Assembly: GCA_947650285.1 (NCBI GenBank)
Contig: CANTFL010000528.1
Span: forward strand, 186,001 to 250,000
Length of the DNA: 64,000 nt
From: Hyaloperonospora brassicae
Taxonomy: Eukaryota > Oomycota > Peronosporomycetes > Peronosporales > Peronosporaceae
Reading direction: 5' to 3'
Shown here: one piece after another, positions 43,100 to 53,708 of the stretch
How positions within the stretch are numbered: position 1 is the first letter of the stretch
How the letters are laid out: every line of letters starts with the position of its first letter
Program-made: the position numbers and the translations under genes
Notes under the pieces: model-generated
Databases searched by the model: none
What the model was told of the DNA's origin: nothing
Seen by the model: only the letters and a program-made list of their open reading frames with translations

Positions 43100-44709
43100 T
43101 CGTCTGGAGCGCGAAAGCAAGAACCTAGTGGAAGTTCGTAAAAGTGGGGGCTATCTTCATCGTCGGAAGAGGGCTCGTACTGACAGTACTGGTGGAGACG
43201 TCCCACGTAAAACGTAGGATGCGTACGCATCTGACGTGGCAGTTCGATCGTTTATGCTTTGTCTTGTCGGCGCAGCACACGAAAGGGGAAGATGTACCAT
43301 ATCAGTAGTTTACTGCTGTACATCTTGGTCACTACGTGTCTAGGTAGGTTTACCGTATAAAATAGGACTAAGTCACCTTTAGCAAATGAATGTAAATTTC
43401 TCTTCCATTCTTGTCAGCGTTCCGTTTCTGGCGGTCTACCGCGTAAGCGATGGAATCCTGTACGAAACGGACCACTGCTTCACGAGCCAGTATAAACCCT
43501 TCTGCTGACTCGGCCTTGTTATGTTCAGTTCACCTTGTTCGAACTGCAGAAAGCGTTCTTTCCTTTTTCTGTTCAACGGCGAGGATGACGACATCCTAGC
43601 CGGAATAGTCGTTGGCGATGCTAAAAATACCAGCATCGTCGTCCTCATCGGTATGAATATTAGCATCATCGCTGTTATTAAGTTGATCTTCTTCATCGAT
43701 GTCGACTTGGTCGACATCGGCATCGTACGTGTCGACGTTTGCGTCGGCACGTGATGAGCAAAAGCCAAAGCGGTTTTTGCTCGAGCGTGTTCCTCCCCCT
43801 TGTTTGAGAGTCACACATCAAAAGGGTGGGCAGACGTGGATGACGTAAGCTATCCACGAAGATCGGTGTGTGCTGTGTAGAAGCATGTACCGAATTATTG
43901 ATGGTGAATTCCACCATCGGTAGGAAATCGATCCAACTCGAGAACGATTGGACGTATCCTCGAAGGATCTCTTCGAGTACACGGATTCACGTTCCGTCTG
44001 ACGATCTGTTTCAAGATGGGTAGATGTCTACATCTTCTGCCGTATTCCGAGTGAACGAAAAAAGGACTGAAAAAATCCGCCGTGTACCGAGGGTCACGGT
44101 CTAACACGAATTCACGGGGTATCCCGTGAAGTAGAAACACTGTGTCGATAAAGACACGCGCACATCCGCGGGCGTTGATCAACTCGGACACTGCAGCAAG
44201 ACGAACCATCTTACTGAACCGGTCAACGAACACAAGATAATTATTATTCTTGTAAGGGTCTTCTTGGACCCGAAGACGAAGTCCATTGAAACGGACTGCC
44301 AGCACTGTGCCGGGACAGGTAGGGAATGTAAGGGTGCACGGGAAGAAGAACTGGACTTCACCCGTTGCCAAACCTCGTAAGCACGAATGTACTTGCGTAC
44401 AAGCTGATACTGGCGTGGCCAGTAAAAGTAACGACTTACCGCGAATAAGGCTTTTCTCTACCACGATGGCCGCCTGTTAAGGCATCGTGACACTCTTACA
44501 TGATGCGTAAACGCAAATCATCATGAGCGGGGACGACGACACGAGGCGTGTCGCCGGCAACAGTTGTGTAATACAGCAACCCGTTGCGTGTCGTATACCG
44601 ATCCGAGGAGAATCGGTACAAAGCCGGCAAATTCTTCAATAATTTACTGGATGGATTCAACAGATGATCCATCAATCGCAGATGATCCTTACCTTCTTCG
44701 GATGCCTTT
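43100..44709 (-). pseudogene. Gypsy-D integrase
   Basis: Minus strand, right to left: the RNase H-integrase junction (YRFSSDRYTTRNGLLYYTTV, VVVPAHDDLRLRIM), a decayed zinc-binding region, the core start SMDFVFG near 44275, NNYLVFVDRFSKMVRLAAVS, HGIPREFVLDRDPRYTADFF near 44090-44150, and a tail with VEFTINNSVHAS. An Asp-rich linker follows (DADVDQVDIDEEDQLNNSDD near 43700). Frames change several times, and the third catalytic region is not clean. Confidence 0.75.
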
Positions 44710-46090
44710 CGTACGTCGTCAAGTAAACTTGACGACGGAACACTGACTGACAGTGTCGCAACAGTTGGATTATCCTCACTGATGGATTGTGCGTCCGGCT
44801 CGAAATCGGGCCGGCGCGAGAGCGCATCAGCGACGAAGTTTGGTCGTCCTGGTTTATACTCATCGGAGAAGTTGTACTCCGCGAATAAAGACAGCCACCT
44901 CGCCATTCTCTGCGAGAGGTGTGGGCTGTTTACGGCCGTGCGTAGTGACGCATGACCCGTATAGACAATGAACGTCTATCTGTAAAGAGATCGACACGAA
45001 ACTTAGCCAGTGCGTACATCATGGCAAGAAGTTCCTTGTCATGCACTGGGTAATTGAGTTCAGCTGGTTTCAGCTGACGCGATTGATAGCTTACGACGCG
45101 TTCTGCGCCATCTGCGTCGAACTGCATCAATGGACAGCCTATTGCAAAGTCGCTGGCGTCATAGACCACACGGAATGGTCTGTCCTGATTTTCAATCGCC
45201 AGTATCGGCGATTGCATCAAGCTTTTCTCGATGCCTTCACGAGAACGCTGGCAGTCAGCGTTTCATGACCACTTCACATTTTTCTTGAGTAAACAAGAAA
45301 TATGCACAGTAATATCGGCGTGATTGCGCGAGTACTTGTGCAAGGACGCCGCTAGTCCAAGGAACTTCCTTATTTCCTTTACATCTACTGGCACAGGCCA
45401 GTCGGTAATCGCCTTGATCTTTTCGGGATCAGGGCGTACGCCGTGTTTACCCACGATGCACCCAAGAAGTGTTATTTCGCTAGCCGCAAATATGCACTTC
45501 TTGAGGTTGGCGTACAACTTATGCTTGCGCATAAGTTGAAGAACCCGACGAACGTGAGTTCTGTGAACTTCCACGTCCATCTTTCCGTCCATAGTCCGGC
45601 TATGGACGAACACATTGTCGAATTAACTCGGTGCGAAATCTTTCACCGGCCTCAACAGATTGGTAACTAATCTGTTGAATGTTGCAGGGGTGTTACCCAG
45701 TTGCTGTGGCATCACTATCCACTACTACAGCATACCGCTGGGGATCCTCACTGATGTGTACGGGATGTCCCGTTAACGCATGAGGATCTAACAGAAACCA
45801 TCCATCAGATCCATGGACGAGAAGATGGTACTCTTAGACATACCATCTATGATTACGTCCTTCATCGGTATCGACGAATGAGCTGGTACCGTTGCAGCAT
45901 TCAACTTGTTGAAAACGCGTGCACTATCCACCATCCTCCTGTGGCCTTTCACACACAGAAGGCCGGAGAGCTGTGAGGGGAAGTTGAAAATCCTCGCATG
46001 GCCCGCTGCAAAGCGATCGACAAAGAACTTGTCGAGCGATAGTTTTTGTTCACGAGGCAGTGACCACTGCTTCATGACACAGTACTTCGA
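44710..46090 (-). pseudogene. Gypsy-D reverse transcriptase and RNase H (inactivated, shared block)
   Basis: Same blocks as Gypsy-A with very few changes: RNase H 45220-44930 differs from Gypsy-A at one residue in 96. The RT palm strand reads FDNVFVHSRTMDG, preceded by the same TAA, and the same TAG, TAA and TAG-TAG codons lie upstream. The RNase H end (FAEYNFSDEYKPGRPNFVAD, ALSRRPDFEPD) is intact here, whereas Gypsy-A has a stop in it. Identity with Gypsy-A falls off sharply near 44710. Confidence 0.87.
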
Positions 46091-47373
46091 TCACGGTTTA
46101 AGCTCGATCTCGTGTCTAGTGCCTTTGACCTTAGGCAACTCGCATGGCACGGATTCAGGGAACACATTCTTGAATTCGATCATATACTTATACGAAGGAT
46201 TTGCCTGGAGCGACTTCCAGGATTGAGACGTGTATCGCTCAATCCGATTCTTCTCATCAAGGACACTTTCGTCCATCGATGAACTGCTGAGGACCCTCTC
46301 GGTCTCAGTAAACACCGTTGCCGATCGAATATCGGTAACGTACTCGTCTTTCGCGAAGAGTGCACAGATCTGCTTGACTTTGCCACTACACAGATCGCGC
46401 AAGAACCGTTTCGTTTCTAGCGTTGGCAATTGAGTTATCTCCGAGGGTAACTTCGGAGGCACAATCAGATCAAGCGTATAATCGCCTACGCTTGATCCGT
46501 CATTGTACAAGACGTTCAACGTCTCGGTTTCTTCCTGGGAACTTCTTTCCACAGGTTGCTGAGAGCCTGATCCCTCAGTATTCAACTCTTGAGGAATTCC
46601 TTCCTCAAGCACGTGGGGATTTATTTCCTCGGCGTCTTCTGACTGTGTCTGTGCAACCACAGTCAGGTCTCGATCCTCTACGGTCAGCTCTCCAGTAGAC
46701 CTAGATTGACCTTGTTGCCCTTTGGCGGCAACAGATTTCTTACTTCTAGGACGTTTCCCGCTTGGCATACGTCAATTTCCTGTACATCTATACAGCCGCC
46801 GGGAGCTTGCTCCACAGTGTAGTGATCAGCTACAGTGAGGTCTTGTACATTCGTGCGAGCGACCATACCGCAAGTGAGGCCATCACACTCAATCGCAGTA
46901 CATTTACATAAATTTGGGCGATTAAGGATATTCTTCAGATCGTCATCGGATAAAAAAGCGGCAGGCATCTTCACGGATCGATGCTTCCAGCTCACCCTCA
47001 ACTCGTATATTCCGAGCCAAGGTAGCCCTAGGATTACATCAAATTTGTCATCCAGATCCAGTACGATGAAGTCATCATCGCACTGTTCGTCCTCAAACGT
47101 GTTGTGGATTCCTGCTACGAGTTTCTTGACGGTAATTGATGCGCCTGTATTCAGATGCACCGTCATCCTAGTTAAATAAATATGGCGCTCAGCGAACTTG
47201 AGCCCACGCTCCTCCAGTGACTGGCGACGAATAAACTTATTCGACACCCCACAGTCAACCAAAGCACGAAGTGACATATCTTTTGACACTTCTAATTTCA
47301 AGGTTATGAGTGATATCTCATCACCAGGTGCAGAGACACACAGTGACTGTGTTCCTGGAGCAACTTTCGTCAA
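46091..47373 (-). pseudogene. Gypsy-D protease and protease-RT linker
   Basis: 47373-46684 is open for 229 codons: SLRALVDCGVSNKFIRRQSL (DCG active site), GASITVKKLVAGI and FDVILGLPWLGIYELRVSW. A frameshift near 46730 leads to 46768-46091 (225 codons), the acidic linker to RT. Up to about 46698 the protein differs from Gypsy-A at roughly a third of positions; after that at only about one in twenty. The linker ends with the TGA shared with Gypsy-A. Confidence 0.82.
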
Positions 47374-47399
47374 GAGATTTTCAAATTCTCTTAAGGTTG

Positions 47400-48400
47400 C
47401 TGGGTCAGTAGGAGACTCCGCCCCTACTGACCCCGGTCATTTTTTATGGTCCGCCTCGCTGTTGCGGTTTCGCAACAGCGCTGTGCCCAAGCCCATTGCT
47501 CCTTTTGGCAAATGGACGACTGTTCTTTCAGCACTGCTAGGTACTGGGCGAGGGACACTACATTCGTAAGCGTAGTGTCCCAACTTCTGACAGCGATTTC
47601 ACTTCTGCAATCACTTGTTGTTTGAAGAGCGAGGTCTCTCGCTCTCAACATAACAGAGGTTCATTGGTTCTGGACCTCCGGTCTCTTGTCGTCGCGGTGG
47701 GCGTAAGCGTTCGAGCTAGCATGAGCTTGTCTCATGCATACATATTCCTGTTTCGCTGCCGCAATGGTATCTTTTAGAGTGTTCAACTATGGGATGAATA
47801 GGTAATTCCTGACGGGCTCGTCTGCGAGCCCTTGCATTAACACAGTAATCATCGTGTTTTCATTTACCGGGTTTGCAATTATACTACTCGCAAGAAGTCG
47901 TATTTGCTGAGATTTAGCGTGCACATCACGCTTACCCTGTTTGAGTTTCAGGAGCTCTGAGCGAGCCCTGAACTCAACTCTTGGCGGCTCAAACGTTCGT
48001 TTCAGCCGGGTTTTGAAGGATTCGAGCGGCTCAAAAGCGTATGGGTCGCTCATTTCCAGGCTTAAGGTCCAAGTCTTAGCACGTCCTGCCAAGTGGGATC
48101 GGGCAAATGTTAGTTTCATTTGCTCATCATCAATGCGACGTGCCTTTATGGCTCTGTCGAATTCGACGAACTATAACAACAAGCAGTCTTCCTCGACTCC
48201 TCTGTACTTGTAGATGTCAACCTTCAAGATTAGGGGGGCGACGCGTGTGCGTCATCCCGCCCACATCAGCATTAAATTGCTGCTGTCTCAACAGTCCTGT
48301 CTGTTAGGAGCATTGCTGGTAAGGCAAGGCTACTTTCTTTCGTTCCACGCCAATTCATTCTGAATGAACCTGGCGATGGCGGCATGTTGTTGTTCTTTGT
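47400..48400 (-). pseudogene. Gypsy-D gag
   Basis: Minus-strand frames: KYRGVEEDCLLL and RAIKARRIDDEQMKLTFARS, then 48119-47787 (LAGRAKTWTLSLEM, FEPPRVEFRARSELLKLKQ). A zinc knuckle reads stop-NRCQKLGHYAYEC near 47570-47620: the codon for its first Cys is now TGA. Capsid blocks align with Gypsy-A gag at moderate identity. Confidence 0.75.
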
Positions 48401-48590
48401 CAATAGATTCCAATATAGCGGTAACGCCAATGTCGCCCACGGTAGAGCTTATTCACCCTACCGCGGCCCATTCGAGGCCAATCAAATGGGCGAAGCCTTC
48501 ACGCGTGGCGTGGAATCTCTCGTCCTCATCGCTCATGTCCATGATGGATAAGTTGAGTGGTCGTTGGAAGGACTTCAAAATGCTATCAGG

Positions 48591-49061
48591 TGTAACGGGG
48601 CACGCTCTTGCTCAGATAATAGAGCAAGGCCTTGTATTGATAACAATACAAGGGTGCGTACGCCCGAAGTCACGTACATGTGGCGTGAGGAAACGCGACC
48701 AAGACAATACAGAACCCGAAAGCTCTGTCTTGAGGGGTAAATAAAACTGTTATTTAATATAGTTATTTTCTTCCTAAATCATCTTTCGTCTTAAACTGAG
48801 TATATTAAACTACTGTCTCCAATGTGGGTCTTCTGTCCACCCCCCATTGCGCGCGTCCAGCAGCGATTGGTGGTTAAATTGGTTGATGTACCGTGTACAT
48901 CAACCAAGAAGTGGACGCCTCCACGAATATTACCTTTAGAGGTAATATTCCGACAACATCGTATTTCTCTAATGATGTTGATTAAATATGATCAAAATAG
49001 ATAATATTCAAAAATTGGTACCTTTGTACAAATTTTTATGTAACGGGCTCACCCCGTTACA
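48591..49061 (-). repeat. Gypsy-D 5' LTR (right copy)
   Basis: Collinear with 40831-41300, about 18 differences by eye, with perfect TGTAACGGG/CCCGTTACA ends forming a terminal hairpin and a clean CCTTGTATTG/CAATACAAGG stem near 48630-48653. The target duplication AGCAG follows at 49062-49066. On the minus strand TGATAGCATTTT, a mutated primer-binding site, lies two bases inside. Confidence 0.92.
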
Positions 49062-52000
49062 AGCAGCTTTTCCACCAACACTCCTATTTCCCGGGCGCAA
49101 CCGCTCGCCGATTTTTTGCACGGGTGTCCGCGAAGTTCAGAGATAACACTGTAATCGCACCAGAGGGTAAAGCATCTTTCTGTTTTTATAGATCGAGGGA
49201 GTTAGCTGATGACATGGCTAAAGTGTGGGATGAGCTGATCCAACGACGCACTTTTAACGTCCAGAGTACTAATGGTTTTCTAGCGCGGGGTCCCCCTCCT
49301 ACAATTTTACAAGATCCTGCAGTGATAGATGATATTGACGCTGACGATGTTTCCGCTGCTATAAAAAAGTGTAAGCACGGGAAGGATGCTGGACCGGACG
49401 ATCTCGGCAACTCCTTTTACAAGGACCATTCGGACGAACTTGCCCCTGTCCTGGCATCTTTATACAATCGATGGCTTATGTGTGGGGTGACGCCTTCTTT
49501 TATCGGAGGGTCCACCATTCACTGTCTCAAGAAAAATTCAACGTCTTGACGTCCACTGGATCCCAGACTCATTGCTCTACTTAATTCTAATTATAAATTG
49601 TTTACCGAGATACTCGCAACAAGGCTACGACCGATTCTTCCCACAGTGATTGACACTGCCCAATTTGGTTTGTGCCGGGTCGCAATATTTTGTCTGCAAC
49701 AGACATGTTTAAAGCGGCAAAGAAAGCTTCCAATAGTGACGAGGCGATGAAAAAATCGATTGTGCTACTTTTGGACTTTGCTAAGGTCTACGACACCCTG
49801 TAGTGACCCTTCCTCTTTGCAGTGCTTACTTGGATGATTTTCGAAATCATTTGTCAATATTGTCGCTGCTCTTACGAGAACGCGACATGCCAGTTCATTG
49901 TGATTGGTTTTCTCTTCCGGCGTGTACAAATGAATTGTGGCATCCGACAAGGCTACCCAATGGCTCAATTATTATTTATTCTAGCTCTTGACAGCGCTTA
50001 CAAAGTGTTTCGAATGCGCGGGGACATTCATGGAATCACGCTTCACGCTGCAGGTCAAGTCAAGCCAATTACTGTATTTGGGTACGCTGATGACACAGCC
50101 ATCTACCTTCGCCGTCGCGGGGACCTCCCTAAGGTTCTTAAAGTTTTGAGGCGTTCGAGTACGTTTCAGGACTTTCTATCAACTAGGCCAAGTCCGTTGT
50201 CGTCGTGCTTGGCCGACAACAAACAATGGTTGAAGAGCACACGCACGGCCTAACCTTACTGCAGCCCACCGACACATGTCGCTATCTTGGTATACAAGTT
50301 GGCCAAGTTGGTGCATCCATAATTGACTGGGAAAATGTTTTCAGTCGGTATGGGCAAGACTTGCACTGGCGCGCCAGAAGACGCATTCTATCGATTAGAG
50401 AGCGCTCCTGATTCGCGCGATTGCGCTGCTAAAGTTTTCGTACGTCGCACGACATTGCTCGCCGCCAAAAAAACACTATTAAGCGTCTACACAAGCTTAC
50501 AAAAGACTTTGTGTGGGTTATGCAGGACGGGAAGCGGAACAGGCCATGGATTCCAGAAGAACAAGCTGAACTTTCGATTAACACGGGTGCTCTATCAGTT
50601 TCGTGTATATACCGAGCTCGTTACTTTAGCCGCAAAAACAGTTGGATCCTGGGCCACTTCGGCAGGTCCACTTGAAATCCTTCTAGGTGATATCCTTTGG
50701 GCAGGCAGCACATCACGACCTGCTTATATAACTCCATACTGGGCCGAACGTGCCCTAGCAAGTATTTGCAACACATTATGGGACATAGGTGCTGGTGTTG
50801 TCGGAGTGGCGGCGGCTGAGCATGCCAGAGGTGGCACCACCGAAAGCCTGAGACGAAGGGCGAAACATTTTTTGGCCAACTTTAAAGATACGTATGACAT
50901 CGATGGGAGTGTCACCGTCGATAAGTCCACCGCTCTAAACAGTAAAATAATAGCCACCTTGAAAGCAGACGACGTCACAGTTGGTCGAGTGGACCCGCAC
51001 TGGTTAATGCATGTATCGCTTGGTAACATGTCATGGCTTCTTTCCAGTGATGGCCTGCATTACAAATTTAACGGTGATATTTTTGCGGTCGGCAAGACAA
51101 CTCTTAAACATGTACTTTTCTGGACATGGATTAGCCCCGGTAGCGTGCGTTTCACCCCGCTTTCAGCTTCTACCAGCGCAGTACATCCTGCTAAAACTCG
51201 GCACTTCGTGCGATTTTGCCACGCATTGATGTATAACTTCCCTACACTACTATTTTCCTCGCCTCTCGCTAAATCTATGACACCTTACGCAACCAAAACG
51301 CACCAGCATCACATCTGGAGTTTAGACAAGAGCGGCAGGAATACTGTGACCTATGACACGGCCCAAGTGTTTAATCCCACTCCTCTACACTCAATGGTTG
51401 ACTGCGATCAGGTTACAACACGTGCCTACGGTACCCCTGTACACTTAACAGCACATCCAAAGCTGACCCGAATTGCACAGATCTGGGCTGGCACTTGTCG
51501 CTGGAAGCCTTGGGCTACGTTATATAGAAAATTGCTGCCAGTTTGCGGGCATATAATGGTTTTACGAAACGAGATTGTAGGATATACAGTCGATAACACG
51601 CGATTGTCACCCTCGGTTTTGACTCTTTGCATTGGCGCGGTCTCCGATGAATCCGTGCCACGCCTCCATACGCCACCCAGACGATCTATCGGCTCAAGTG
51701 TAACCGTTTTCCACTTTGGAATCGCTTGGCGAACAACTTGTCCTGTACTAATCCGGGCTGCTCGCCACGTGACTATGCCCCTGCAAGTCATGTGTTCTGG
51801 GTTTGCCCACTCGCCCAGCGACGGTGGCGGGAACTGTTCGACGTGTGGAGCAGGATCGGTCGACTTCCTGACACCGACCTATCGCACTTTATGTGTTCAC
51901 TAACACTTTCGAAGACCCCCTGAACATGCATGGCATATTGCATTGGCTGTTTTACAGCCAAACGAACGCAATATTGAGACTCGAGCGGTCGTCTCTGACT

Positions 52001-52915
52001 ATGTCAACGAATTGTGCGTTTTGTTGTGTCGATTACAATCCACGCTATCTGGCTGGAACGGCTACGACGAATAAAGGACTCGACAGTATCCGACGAAAGC
52101 CACAACTTAATTGCCCAAGCTATTTTGCGACGAGCGATCACTTGTTTTCGTGGTTCATCTTACCAACCTGGTGGCGATACCCAGGATTTCATTCTTGCTC
52201 GAGTTCGATCTGCGCTTGCTGATGCGATTTTGCACCACATTGGGGTGCCACAACTACGATCCCTGGCTTCACAACAGTTGCCATCCGACAAGTATCTGTT
52301 TTTTTGGTGGTACGTGTCGCAGAAGCCTCGGACGGGTGGAGGTTCTGGATCTATAATCGTGCGAGTACAGGAGCAGACACATGCCGCTCGAATCGTGTGG
52401 ATGGCGAGCATGTCGCTTGGGTCGTCGAAGACGACTAGTATGGCTGCGTAATACGGCCTTGCCCACGGTTTTAGGAGGCGAAGGTCAGCGGCTATCGTTA
52501 TCTGTATGTTGTTGGGGATAGCACTATGATTATCACTCAACTTCGGCTGCAACGCTGCCCGCGCCAGCCACACCTCGCCACGCTTTGCCGAAAAGCGCGG
52601 TGTCTTGCCAATGATGTTGAAGTCGCAAATTGGTCTCACCAGTACCGTGACTTCAACACTATGGCAAACCTTGCGGCAACAATTGCGATGGATATCAAGC
52701 AATCGCTTCAAGTTCACGCACCCGTTGATCGCGTCATTACCCGAAAACTGCAAGCATACCTCCACCACGATGTCACTACTTGCTTGAGACATCACATTCC
52801 AACCAAGTCGGAAAAAGTTCCTGTTGCTCGCGGACCGCCTGTAGACGGGATACGGCAGAGAATGTATAATAGCGAACAGGCATCCCGTTTAAGCGAGGCC
52901 ACTACCGGATGCTGA
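49062..52915 (+). pseudogene. LINE reverse transcriptase, zinc finger and RNase H
   Basis: 49124-49549 encodes the RT start (FRDNTVIAPEG, ADDVSAAIKKCKHGKDAGPD); frames then shift through SIVLLLDFAKVYDTL (49750-49795), NCGIRQGYPMAQLLFILALD and the catalytic VFGYADDTAIYL with YADD at 50083-50094, intact. A long open stretch (50323-51903) follows with the thumb and linker. ASHVFWVCPLAQRRWRELF near 51785-51845 is the zf-RVT finger. At 52280-52870 a decayed RNase H is read (GGGSGSIIVRVQEQTHAARI, EVANWSHQYRDFNTMA) whose first catalytic Asp is lost. It ends at a stop at 52913-52915. Dead by frameshifts. Confidence 0.82.
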
Positions 52916-53708
52916 AGGTCATTGCGCCGGCTAGTTAGTTCAGTCTAGACAGAAGGTTGCTGGTCGCTAGTCGTTCCTTACTATACCTCACTTTTACTAC
53001 TACTACGACAGTACATGCTATCTATACCAATGACAGTGACACAGGTTTGCCGACACCTCACGCACACTACAGAGTGTACAAGAAGCGCAGTCACATAATT
53101 GCAATGCGAGGTTAATTTGAAAAAAAACAGAACTGATTTCGATGTAGTCATGTGTTTGCAATTAGACCGTTCACACGGTCTAATTGCAGTATAAGAGCTT
53201 GTGATTGATTACGAGTGCTGTCGATATGACGTCTCATTTGCAAGCATTATCCATCTGTCACTGTCGTATACCGATCGCACATGACGTGAAAAGTAGCGAT
53301 TAGGCTGTTAGAAATGTTACGCGACGTGTCAACTGAGCGGCGTCATCTGTTGCATGACTGAAGTCGGTGGTAGTATAAAAATGACCTCCTCGATCGCTTA
53401 TCAGACGTATCTATGCCTTCATCGATGTGTGAGCCAAAACTCTGGCAACAACGTGACAATGGCAATATAACTAGGCACACTGAGCAAGTATTGACAAAAG
53501 CGTCCCCTCCGTCGCAGTCGTGTCCTGAGTATGTCTACAACGTGTGAATGGATTGCCTGACGCCATCAAAAATCTGACTCGTGATGGACATGTCCAGTGA
53601 TGTACGGCCCGAGCATCGCTCGTTTGCATCAACAAAGATTCGTTTGTTCATTGATAAATAAGTCGCAAGAGCGCCCTGTTCACGGTGTCTCTATCATCCT
53701 TGGTCCAG
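52916..53708. other. Intergenic region between LINE and host gene
   Basis: No coding frame is supported. It begins with the LINE 3' tail, where a short TACTACTAC run near 52996-53008 may be the element's end; I find no poly(A) tail or target duplication. It contains the hairpin at 53157-53188 and the 3' flank of the minus-strand host gene, so its polyadenylation signal should lie here; none is obvious. Confidence 0.6.
53157..53188. other. Perfect 13-bp stem-loop
   Basis: TGCAATTAGACCG, a six-base loop TTCACA, then CGGTCTAATTGCA. It lies about 520 bases downstream of the host gene stop codon. It could be a structured 3' RNA element, a MITE remnant or chance; a 13-bp perfect stem is unusual for chance. 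Confidence 0.8.

Larger units (their letters stand above)
40831..49061 (-). mobile_element. Gypsy-D: full-length leftward Ty3/Gypsy with target duplication
   Basis: LTRs at 48591-49061 (5') and 40831-41300 (3') flank gag, protease, RT, RNase H, integrase and chromodomain on the minus strand. AGCAG precedes 40831 and follows 49061, a perfect five-base target duplication inside the LINE. The LTR pair agrees at roughly 96 percent by eye. About 2 kb of pol (44710-46698) is nearly identical to Gypsy-A, including nonsense codons, while LTRs, gag and antisense ORF are much more diverged. A long plus-strand ORF lies between chromodomain and 3' LTR. Confidence 0.95.
22932..52915 (+). mobile_element. 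LINE (endonuclease-RT-RNase H type) broken into four parts
   Basis: Fragments in correct order and orientation make one LINE: N-terminal protein and endonuclease start (22932-25149), endonuclease middle and end (27362-28289), linker (40509-40830), and RT, zinc finger and RNase H (49062-52915). The gaps are exactly filled by a pogo-like element, Gypsy-C and Gypsy-D. The reading across each gap is continuous in meaning; for instance ETADTI at the left of Gypsy-C is followed at its right by IITHALNEATQMIAD. The true 5' end and any target duplication are not identified. All parts carry frameshifts and stops. Confidence 0.8.

Noticed and set aside
1..53708. RXLR or Crinkler effector genes
   Set aside because: Repeat-rich oomycete regions often hold these, but I found no frame with a signal peptide followed by RXLR-EER or LFLAK motifs.
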